From VFZS01 sp964353255 (GTDB taxonomy: Bacteria > Acidobacteriota > Terriglobia > Bryobacterales > Bryobacteraceae), in contig CAYGVJ010000121.1 in the NCBI GenBank assembly GCA_964353255.1, forward strand, positions 1 through 16,153: a stretch of 16,153 nt of DNA, given 5' to 3'. A model generated the notes under the pieces. That model saw only the letters and a program-made list of their open reading frames with translations, had not been told where the DNA came from and did not search any database. The position numbers and the translations under genes were made by a program. Shown here piece after piece: positions 1 to 6,055 of this stretch (within the stretch, counting starts at the first letter, position 1; each line of letters begins with the position of its first letter).

Positions 1-8
1 GAGACGAG

Positions 9-1040
9 ATGAAGGCCCTCCTGCTCAAGAAGTACATGGAACTGGAGCTGACCGAAATGCCGGAGCCGGACCCCGGCCCCGACGACGTGCTGGTGCGGGT
101 TCGAGCCTGCGGCATCTGCGGCAGCGACGTGCACGGGCTGGACGGCAGCACCGGCCGGCGCATCCCGCCGCTGGTGATGGGGCATGAAGCCGCGGGCCTC
201 GTCGCCAAGGTGGGCGCCCAGGTCAAGGATTTCCGCGAGGGCGACCGTGTGACCTTCGACTCGACGGTCTGGTGCGGCGCGTGCTTCCACTGCCGGCGGG
301 GCGAGATCAACCTCTGCGACCAGTGCCAGGTGCTGGGCGTTTCCCCCGGCGACTACCGCCGCCACGGAGCCTTCGCCGAGTATGTGGCGGTTCCCGGCCG
401 CATCGTCTACCGGCTGCCGGAAGGTTTGAGTTTCCAGCACGCGGCCATGACCGAGGCGGTGTCGGTGGCTGTGCACGCGGTCGGGCTGACTCCGGTGCGG
501 CTGGGCGACACCGCCGTGGTGGTAGGCAGCGGGATGATCGGGCTGCTGCTGATCCAGGCGCTGCGGAGGGCCGGCTGCGGCCGCGTCGTCGCCGTGGACA
601 TCGACGACGCCAAGCTGAAACTGGCCGCCGCGCTGGGTGCGGACATCCAACTGAATCCGCAGCGGGCGGACGTCCCGGCCCTGCTTCGCGACGCCACCGG
701 CGGGCACGGCGCCGACATCGCCGTCGAGGCGGTGGGCGCCACCGAACCGCTGGCTACGGCCGTGAAGAGCCTCCGCAAGGGCGGGACGCTCACCCTGGTC
801 GGCAACGTGTCCCCCCAGGTGGAGTTGCCGCTTCAGTGGGTGGTCACGCGACAGGTGAGCCTGCTGGGCTCGTGCGCCTCCTCCGGCGAGTACCCGGTCT
901 GCCTGGACCTGCTGGCGCGGGGCATGATCCGCGTCGAGCCGTTGATCAGCGCCGTGGCCCCGCTCGAAGAGGGGCCGGCCTGGTTCGAGCGCCTCTACCG
1001 CCGCGAGCCGAACCTGATGAAAGTGATCCTGGAACCCTAG
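9..1040 (+). CDS. Zinc-dependent medium-chain alcohol/polyol dehydrogenase
   Basis: Predicted NAD(P)-dependent oxidation of a secondary alcohol or polyol in the cytoplasm, of the sorbitol/threonine dehydrogenase type (MDR superfamily). Visible in the 343-residue product: the catalytic-zinc region CGICGSDVH (Cys37, residues 34-42), GHE at 58-60 (His59, Glu60), four structural-zinc cysteines at 89, 92, 95 and 103, and a Rossmann cofactor loop GSGMIG near residue 173 followed by an acidic VDIDD, which favours NAD over NADP. The length is normal for the family. Only eight bases precede the ATG in the window, so the ribosome site cannot be judged. The SDR gene starts 9 bp after the stop, so the two are almost certainly co-transcribed and may carry out successive or alternative steps on one sugar acid or polyol. 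The exact substrate cannot be read from sequence. Confidence 0.93.
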   Translation: MKALLLKKYMELELTEMPEPDPGPDDVLVRVRACGICGSDVHGLDGSTGRRIPPLVMGHEAAGLVAKVGAQVKDFREGDRVTFDSTVWCGACFHCRRGEINLCDQCQVLGVSPGDYRRHGAFAEYVAVPGRIVYRLPEGLSFQHAAMTEAVSVAVHAVGLTPVRLGDTAVVVGSGMIGLLLIQALRRAGCGRVVAVDIDDAKLKLAAALGADIQLNPQRADVPALLRDATGGHGADIAVEAVGATEPLATAVKSLRKGGTLTLVGNVSPQVELPLQWVVTRQVSLLGSCASSGEYPVCLDLLARGMIRVEPLISAVAPLEEGPAWFERLYRREPNLMKVILEP

Positions 1041-1049
1041 GGAGTAACC

Positions 1050-1835
1050 ATGAGTGTGCCGCTATTCGACCTGTCCGGGAAAGTCGCCATCGTCACCGGC
1101 GCCAGCCGCGGGCTGGGCCAGTACTTCGGGCGCGCGCTGGCCTGCGCCGGGGCCGACTTGGTCATCACCAGCCGCAAGCTGGACTCCCTGACGGAGTTTC
1201 AGAGGGAGATCGAGGGCCTGGGCCGCCGGGCCGTGCCCCTCGAGTTGGATGTGCGTAACTACGAGAGCATCCAGCGCATGGTCGAAGCCGCCGTTCAGGC
1301 CTATGGCAAGATCGACATCCTGGTCAACAACGCCGGCTGCAACGTCCGCAAGCCGGCCGTCGAGGTGAGCTGGGACGACTGGAACCTGGTGCTTGAAACC
1401 AACCTGCGCGGCAGTTTCTTCGTCGCGCAGGCGGTGGCCCGGAAGATGATCCCGCGCCGCTACGGACGCATCGTCAACATCGGCTCAGTCACCTGCGTGT
1501 TCGGCTACGCGGGCATCACCCCGTACTGCGCCAGCCGGGGCGGAGTCAAGCAGATGACCATGAGCCTGGCCGACGACTGGGGCCCCTACGGGATCACCGT
1601 CAACTGCCTGGCCCCCGGCTGGTTCCGCACCGAGCAGACCAAGGCGCTCTACGAGAACCAGGAGTGGGTCGAATACCTGCGCGACCGCATCCCGCTGAGG
1701 CGGCCGGGGCTGCCTAACGACCTGGATGGCGCCATCGTTTTCCTGGCTTCCGATGCCAGCCAGTACATCACCGGGCAAACCCTGCTGGTGGACGGCGGCA
1801 TCTCGACGGGGGCGACGAAGGCCACCCTTCGGTAG
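1050..1835 (+). CDS. SDR-family oxidoreductase (gluconate 5-dehydrogenase-like)
   Basis: Classical short-chain dehydrogenase/reductase of 261 residues, cytoplasmic, predicted to reduce or oxidise a carbonyl or hydroxyl of a small sugar derivative with NAD(P). Seen: cofactor motif TGASRGLG (16-23), Asp67 in LDVRN, NNAG (93-96), catalytic-type Asn118, Ser146 and Tyr159, and the C-terminal ITGQTLLVDGG typical of the family. It most resembles the gluconate 5-dehydrogenase/KDG-dehydrogenase group by overall pattern; this is recognition, not a search. One oddity: the YxxxK motif reads YCASR, so the usual catalytic lysine (position 163) is arginine, codon CGG. The start is supported by GGAG six bases upstream of the ATG. 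It follows the alcohol dehydrogenase at 9 bp and ends inside a strong hairpin. Confidence 0.92.
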   Translation: MSVPLFDLSGKVAIVTGASRGLGQYFGRALACAGADLVITSRKLDSLTEFQREIEGLGRRAVPLELDVRNYESIQRMVEAAVQAYGKIDILVNNAGCNVRKPAVEVSWDDWNLVLETNLRGSFFVAQAVARKMIPRRYGRIVNIGSVTCVFGYAGITPYCASRGGVKQMTMSLADDWGPYGITVNCLAPGWFRTEQTKALYENQEWVEYLRDRIPLRRPGLPNDLDGAIVFLASDASQYITGQTLLVDGGISTGATKATLR

Positions 1836-1856
1836 GGGCCGGGCATTCCCGGCCCC
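1835..1856. terminator. GC-rich hairpin between convergent genes
   Basis: Perfect 9-bp stem GGGGCCGGG (1835-1843) and CCCGGCCCC (1848-1856) with a CATT tetraloop. The first base of the stem is the last base of the SDR stop codon. It sits in the 35-bp gap between the SDR gene and the convergent WD40 gene, so it could end transcription from both sides. There is no T-tract on either strand, so a fully intrinsic terminator is not proven. Confidence 0.6.
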
Positions 1857-1870
1857 CAGCTAGAGGATTG

Positions 1871-3895
1871 CTATTGCCGCTCGAACCTGTAGCCGAAGAT
1901 GCCCACACGCCTGGCGGTGAGTTGCCAGAGTTGTGCGCCGGTGGAGGTGTCCCAGGCGCGCACGGTCTTGTCATCGCCGCCGGAGACGAGGAACGAACCA
2001 TCCGGGCTGAGGGCCAGCGTGTTGACCTTCTTCGTGTGGCCTTCCATGCGGCGCAGTTCCTTCCCGGTGGCTGCCTCCCACAGGCGCATGGTTTTGTCCG
2101 CGCCGCATGAGGCGACAAAGCGCCCATCCGGGCTGAAGGCCAGGCAGGTGACGGTGCCAGTGTGGCCTTCGAGTTTCGCGCGCTCCGTGCCAGCGGCCAC
2201 ATCCCAGAGTCGCACGGTGGAGTCCTCGCTGCCGGAGGCAAGCAGCGCGCCATCGGGGCTGAACGCCAGGCACACGACATTGTGGTCGTGGCCGGTGAGG
2301 ACGGCTCGTTCTTGCCCGGTGCTTGTGTCCCACAGCCGGATCTTCGCGAAGCTGCCCGAGGCTAGCAGGGAGCCGTCGCGGCTGAAAGCGAGGGACGATA
2401 CGGCCCTATCTGGCCGATTCACCACGTGGCGCCGCCGCCGGGTGGCGGAATCCCCCAAGACGAGAACGGCCCGCCCGGTCGTCTTGGCGTCCTCCTCGCT
2501 TCCACCGAACGCTACCACCTGCATGTCCGGACCCACGATCGAGGTCATGACACCCGGGGAACTGAATTGTTCGGTCAGCCAGCGAGTCTGCCGGCCCGAG
2601 CTGGCGCGCCGGAAGTGGACCTTCCCGCCGCGGCCCTCCGACAGCATGACTTCGGGACTGCCGAGCGCACTCGTGTGGAAGCCGACCGAGTCCGAGGTTC
2701 TCGGATCGCGGGGCGTCCACGAACTCACCCGGCTCCAGAGTTCCCTCGCCGTGGTTACCTCCAGTAGAAACGTGTCCGTGTTCGTGAGGACGGCGACCGC
2801 GCCACCGCCCGGCGAAAACGCCAAGGCGCGGAGCCGGCCTCCCGAGACGAGGCTTACCAGAGCCGCCACGCCCCAGGCAATAGCCACCAGCCACGCTACG
2901 GCGAGAATCACCGCCGCAAAGAAGGCTACTCCGAAAACAAAGCCGGACAACCCGAGGGCTTCCCACCGGTGGGTATTAGTGATGCTCAGGGGCGCCTGCG
3001 CCCGCCACAGTTCCCGTCCCTCAACCACCGACCACAGCCTCAGCCACCCGCGGTCATCCCACGACAACAAGCAGAGTGAGTCGGGGCTGAAACGAGTCCC
3101 GGTGACACTTGGGTGGTGTTCGGCGTGCCACAGGGCCCTGCCCTCGGGCACAAGCCACAGCTCTAGCGACCCACGGTCGTCACACGCCATCAAGAAGCGC
3201 GAGTCGGGGCTGAAAGCTACGTGAGTGACCTGGCCGTCACGTTCAGCTAGGATACGCGAGCTCTCCTTGGCGCGCGAGTCCCAGAGATGCAAAACCGAGT
3301 GGCACGCCCAAGCCAACAGTCTGCCGTCCGGGGACCAGGCAAGGTCGTTCACTTGCGCTTCCGGACAGTGGAACCGCTGGATCTCCTGCGAGCTCGGAAT
3401 GTCCCAGATCCGCAGCATCTTGTCCGAAGACGCCGCTGCGACGCGCCGCCCGTCAGAACTCAGTTCGACCTCGGCAGAGAAAGCGTCCGGCAGAGAGAAC
3501 TCCCTCACGAGCTCGTGAGCGGCTCCCTCAATCACGATGCGATCGGACCCAATGCCGATGTGGAGGCCCCCTGCTCCCGGGAAGACACTGGACCTGAAGT
3601 GCTGGAACTGCTGCTCAGCGGCTACTCGACCGAACTCGGGAGGTTTGGGAATCGTTCGACCGGTTGCGACATCCCAGAACTGATAGTTCGTGTCCGCAGA
3701 CTGCCCAGACAGCAAAAAGGGATGCCTCGAGAGCAGGTACCGGCCACCCGTACTAAAAACGACCTCCTCTATTTCGGGACGAACATCCTTCACCAGGACC
3801 GGCGGCGTCAGCCCGAGGATCACGCATATCCGCAACAGCCGTCGCCGCTGGCGGACGGCGGAAGGTGGCTTTCGGGATGCGAAGCTCAGCCTCAT
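1871..3895 (-). CDS. WD40-repeat membrane protein, long paralogue
   Basis: A 674-residue beta-propeller-type protein of unknown role. WD repeats end in recognisable LRIWD (161-165), LHLWD (202-206), LRLWS (285-289), IRLWD (519-523), VRLWD (561-565), MRLWE (603-607) and VRAWD (645-649). The last four are spaced exactly 42 residues apart. GH dipeptides precede the blades (for example 535-536, 577-578, 619-620). A basic stretch RQRRR (15-19) leads into a hydrophobic anchor at about 20-36. A second strongly hydrophobic stretch of about 38 residues (313-350) interrupts the repeat region and could be one or two membrane helices. There is no kinase, NACHT or enzyme domain. The ATG overlaps the stop of the upstream paralogue (ATGA) and lacks a clear ribosome site, so translation is probably coupled. 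WD40 propellers usually scaffold protein interactions; the partner here is unknown. Confidence 0.85.
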   Translation of the reverse strand: MRLSFASRKPPSAVRQRRRLLRICVILGLTPPVLVKDVRPEIEEVVFSTGGRYLLSRHPFLLSGQSADTNYQFWDVATGRTIPKPPEFGRVAAEQQFQHFRSSVFPGAGGLHIGIGSDRIVIEGAAHELVREFSLPDAFSAEVELSSDGRRVAAASSDKMLRIWDIPSSQEIQRFHCPEAQVNDLAWSPDGRLLAWACHSVLHLWDSRAKESSRILAERDGQVTHVAFSPDSRFLMACDDRGSLELWLVPEGRALWHAEHHPSVTGTRFSPDSLCLLSWDDRGWLRLWSVVEGRELWRAQAPLSITNTHRWEALGLSGFVFGVAFFAAVILAVAWLVAIAWGVAALVSLVSGGRLRALAFSPGGGAVAVLTNTDTFLLEVTTARELWSRVSSWTPRDPRTSDSVGFHTSALGSPEVMLSEGRGGKVHFRRASSGRQTRWLTEQFSSPGVMTSIVGPDMQVVAFGGSEEDAKTTGRAVLVLGDSATRRRRHVVNRPDRAVSSLAFSRDGSLLASGSFAKIRLWDTSTGQERAVLTGHDHNVVCLAFSPDGALLASGSEDSTVRLWDVAAGTERAKLEGHTGTVTCLAFSPDGRFVASCGADKTMRLWEAATGKELRRMEGHTKKVNTLALSPDGSFLVSGGDDKTVRAWDTSTGAQLWQLTARRVGIFGYRFERQ
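1944..2142. repeat. 199-bp exact repeat, copy 1 (in the long WD40 gene)
   Basis: Base-for-base identical to 3965-4163 (offset 2021). It covers most of the last two WD repeats of the long paralogue. Identity drops on both sides: about 8 differences in the 70 bases on the gene-end side, and roughly four-fifths identity on the other. Confidence 0.9.
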
Positions 3896-5430
3896 GACCG
3901 CTCGAACCTGTAGCCGAAGATCCCTACGCGCCTGGCGGTGAGTTGCCAGAGCTGTGCGCCGCTCGAGGTGTCCCAGGCGCGCACGGTCTTGTCATCGCCG
4001 CCGGAGACGAGGAACGAACCATCCGGGCTGAGGGCCAGCGTGTTGACCTTCTTCGTGTGGCCTTCCATGCGGCGCAGTTCCTTCCCGGTGGCTGCCTCCC
4101 ACAGGCGCATGGTTTTGTCCGCGCCGCATGAGGCGACAAAGCGCCCATCCGGGCTGAAGGCCACCCAGGTGACGGGGCCAGTGTGGCCTTCGAGTTTCGT
4201 GCGCTCCGCACCCGCGGCCGCATCCCAGAGCCGCAGTGTGGAGTCCTCGCTGCCGGAGGCCAGCAGGGAGGAGTCGGGGCTGAAGGCCAGGCAAGTGACC
4301 GTGCGGTCGTGGCCGGTGAGGACCGCTCGTTCTTTGCCGGTGGTCGTGTCCCACAACCGGATCCGGTTGTCGTGGCCCCCGGAGGCCAGCAGGATGCCGT
4401 CGGGGCTGAAGGCGAGGCTGCGGAAGGCTCCCTTGTGTCCTTGGAGGCCCCGGACCTGGCCTGTGGCGACCTCCACCAAGACGTTGCCCTCCAGTCCACC
4501 GAACGCCGCCAGCCGCCCGTCCTGGCTGACCGTCCCGGTCCAGGCTCCCGGTCCCCTGACACGCCGGAGAACTTCGCCCGATTCAACGCTCCGGAACAGA
4601 GCGACGCCGCGGGTCTCAGCCAAGGCCGGCGCCTCGGGATTGGCCGCCCTGTCGAGGAACAGAACCGCCCGCCGGGGGACAGATCTCTCCAACGGAAATG
4701 TGGCGAGCATCCGGCTCCATAGTTCTCGGCCGGTGGCACAGTCCAGGAGGAAGACGTCGGCTGTGTTCGTGACGGCCAGCGTTTGACCATGGAGCCCGAC
4801 GCTCAGCGAGTGGACAGGTCCGGCTACGATGCTGCGCAAGAACACGAAAAGGCCGATGTAGACGCTGAGGAATACAATGACAACGAGCAGCTCGGTGAAG
4901 CTGCTCGGCTGGACCCGCAGCACCCGCCACGCCACGCCGGTCGGGTATCCTCGAGCGCTCCACAGCTCCTTGCCGCTGGCGACCGACCACAGCCGCATGG
5001 TTCCGTCCGCGCCGCCGGAGGCCACGTGCGTGCAACCCGGAGAGAGGGCGACAGCGGTCACCGGTCTGGAGTGGCCGCGCAGGCGGATGGAGTGCTGGCC
5101 CGCATGGAACAGTAGCACTATGTCGCGATCTTCGGCGCCCGCGGCGAAAGGACAACCAGGCACGGGCGCGCCGCCCCCGGATCCTAGGGGAAACTCGCCG
5201 AGTTTCCCCGGGCTTGAGATTCTCCGCCCGGTGGCCACCTCCCACACCTGCGCCGGACCGCTCTTATGCGAGGACTCGATGTACCGCCCATCGGCACTGA
5301 ACCGCATCGAAAGAACAGTGTCCGGACGCAACTCCAACAGCCCGAGCGGTGGAGTCAGCGCGAGAATGACGAGAATCCGCAGCACCCTGCGGCGCTGGCG
5401 GACGGCGGAGGGTGGCCGCTTCGTGCTCAC
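3892..5430 (-). CDS. WD40-repeat membrane protein, short paralogue
   Basis: A 512-residue paralogue of the next gene, first in the two-gene unit. The N termini match over PPSAVRQRRR followed by a similar hydrophobic anchor (about 17-32), and the last four WD repeats (IRLWD 357-361, LRLWD 399-403, MRLWE 441-445, VRAWD 483-487, exactly 42 residues apart) are very similar. An earlier blade ends in MRLWS (145-149). A central hydrophobic helix (about 180-203) again lies between the early and late repeats. The start is GTG at 5430, supported by a clear GGAGG ribosome site (5437-5441) six bases upstream. Compared with the long paralogue it lacks about 160 residues of early blades. The function is unknown. 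By family it would be a scaffold or sensor; membrane location is inferred from the hydrophobic segments. Confidence 0.85.
   Translation of the reverse strand: MSTKRPPSAVRQRRRVLRILVILALTPPLGLLELRPDTVLSMRFSADGRYIESSHKSGPAQVWEVATGRRISSPGKLGEFPLGSGGGAPVPGCPFAAGAEDRDIVLLFHAGQHSIRLRGHSRPVTAVALSPGCTHVASGGADGTMRLWSVASGKELWSARGYPTGVAWRVLRVQPSSFTELLVVIVFLSVYIGLFVFLRSIVAGPVHSLSVGLHGQTLAVTNTADVFLLDCATGRELWSRMLATFPLERSVPRRAVLFLDRAANPEAPALAETRGVALFRSVESGEVLRRVRGPGAWTGTVSQDGRLAAFGGLEGNVLVEVATGQVRGLQGHKGAFRSLAFSPDGILLASGGHDNRIRLWDTTTGKERAVLTGHDRTVTCLAFSPDSSLLASGSEDSTLRLWDAAAGAERTKLEGHTGPVTWVAFSPDGRFVASCGADKTMRLWEAATGKELRRMEGHTKKVNTLALSPDGSFLVSGGDDKTVRAWDTSSGAQLWQLTARRVGIFGYRFERS
3965..4163. repeat. 199-bp exact repeat, copy 2 (in the short WD40 gene)
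   Basis: Second copy of the block at 1944-2142, in direct orientation and at the equivalent position of the neighbouring paralogue. Exact identity flanked by diverged paralogous sequence suggests recent gene conversion, or strong constraint on these two blades. Confidence 0.9.
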
Positions 5431-5493
5431 TGGAAGCCTCCGGGAGCCTTAGCCTACCAGCATAGGAAGCAGACCGTGGCGGAGCTTTCACTC

Positions 5494-5517
5494 GGCCAGC
5501 CCACCAGAGGCTCGGCC
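5494..5517 (-). terminator. Weak hairpin after the zinc-ribbon gene
   Basis: GGCCAGCC (5494-5501) can pair with GGCT-C-GGCC (5509-5517), giving an 8-bp stem with one bulged base and a 7-base loop. It lies at the stop codon of the zinc-ribbon gene, in the 86-bp gap before the WD40 pair. There is no U-tract. Apart from the WD40 ribosome site I see no convincing promoter in this gap; TATGCT on the minus strand is a poor -10 candidate with no -35 partner. Confidence 0.3.
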
Positions 5518-5960
5518 TACGCCTGCTTGTCGGCGATGGGGCCGATGAGGGGCAGGACCACCTTCTCGTTCTGGTAGGCCTTCCACATCATGAACACCAG
5601 CAGCACCACCGAGGCCAGGTGGAGCAACTGATCCAGCCGGTAGGCCACGTTCCAGGGAAGCAGCGTGTTGATGACCAAGGCCACCAGCGCCCAGGCCACG
5701 TGCGCTCCGATAGACTGCAACGCGTCGAAGCGGACGCCTTTCTTCTGGTTGTAAGGCGCCACGACCAGGAACACGATGGAAATCAGCAGGCCCGCGGCCG
5801 GGATGTAGCAGAGGGCGCGGGCCAGGTTGTCGGCCAGTTCCCCGCCGGCCGGCGGCGTGGGTGCTCCGGGCGGACTTCCGGCGGGCGGCTCCAGGGGCTT
5901 GCCGCAGCTTCCGCAGAAGTTCCCCGACACCGGGGAGCCGCAGTGGCTGCAAAAGGCCAT
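5517..5960 (-). CDS. Zinc-ribbon plus DUF4870-like small membrane protein
   Basis: A 147-residue protein. An N-terminal zinc ribbon is formed by Cys4, Cys7, Cys16 and Cys19 (two CxxC knuckles). A proline-rich linker (about 22-40) leads to a C-terminal membrane domain with about three hydrophobic helices. The stretch KKGVRFDALQSIGAH resembles the conserved core of DUF4870 (a family of unknown function); this assignment is by pattern recognition. I chose the ATG at 5960 over one ten codons upstream because AGGAGG (5969-5974) sits eight bases before it, and because the upstream ATG falls within the promoter-like ATTATAAT region. It is transcribed divergently from the TonB-dependent receptor. Its role is unknown; the ribbon would face the cytoplasm if the protein is N-in. 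Confidence 0.82.
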   Translation of the reverse strand: MAFCSHCGSPVSGNFCGSCGKPLEPPAGSPPGAPTPPAGGELADNLARALCYIPAAGLLISIVFLVVAPYNQKKGVRFDALQSIGAHVAWALVALVINTLLPWNVAYRLDQLLHLASVVLLVFMMWKAYQNEKVVLPLIGPIADKQA

Positions 5961-5979
5961 TTCGTTCTCCTCCTGCCGT

Positions 5980-5987
5980 ATTATAAT
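5980..5987. promoter_or_regulatory. Palindromic double -10 box (ATTATAAT) between divergent genes
   Basis: ATTATAAT is its own reverse complement and holds a perfect TATAAT on each strand: 5982-5987 on plus for the receptor, 5985-5980 on minus for the zinc-ribbon gene. Predicted starts are near 5994 (plus) and 5973 (minus). Neither strand has a good -35 at 17 bp. The two promoters could not be occupied at once. Confidence 0.5.
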
Positions 5988-5998
5988 CATAAGCTTCA

Positions 5999-6019
5999 GG
6001 GGAGGGGGTTCTTTCCACG
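5999..6019 (+). promoter_or_regulatory. Ribosome site and probable ACG start of the receptor
   Basis: GGGGAGGGGG (5999-6008) is followed after eight bases by ACG at 6017. Reading from this ACG restores a complete signal peptide: HK, a hydrophobic core, and AQA before Asp. No ATG, GTG or TTG occurs in this frame between the upstream stop (5990-5992) and the internal ATG at 6056. Either ACG is used as the start, or a base was changed from ATG by mutation or sequencing error. Confidence 0.55.
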
Positions 6020-6055
6020 CACAAGCTGTTTGGCGCTGCCACAGCCCTGGGGTTC

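Noticed and set aside
272..1258. 328-codon open frame overlapping the alcohol dehydrogenase and SDR
   Set aside because: Arg/Gly/Pro-rich off-frame product with no domain; both overlapped genes have intact family motifs.
1899..3224. 441-codon open frame on the plus strand, antisense to the long WD40 gene (similar ones at 3938-4786 and 4877-5452)
   Set aside because: The minus strand encodes clear WD repeats; these frames are Ser/Pro/Arg-rich shadows produced by the GC-rich repeats and look alike because the repeats are alike.
2000..4530. Regularly spaced repeats that might suggest a CRISPR or minisatellite
   Set aside because: The 126-bp period equals 42-codon WD blades in frame; there are no short identical repeats with unique spacers.
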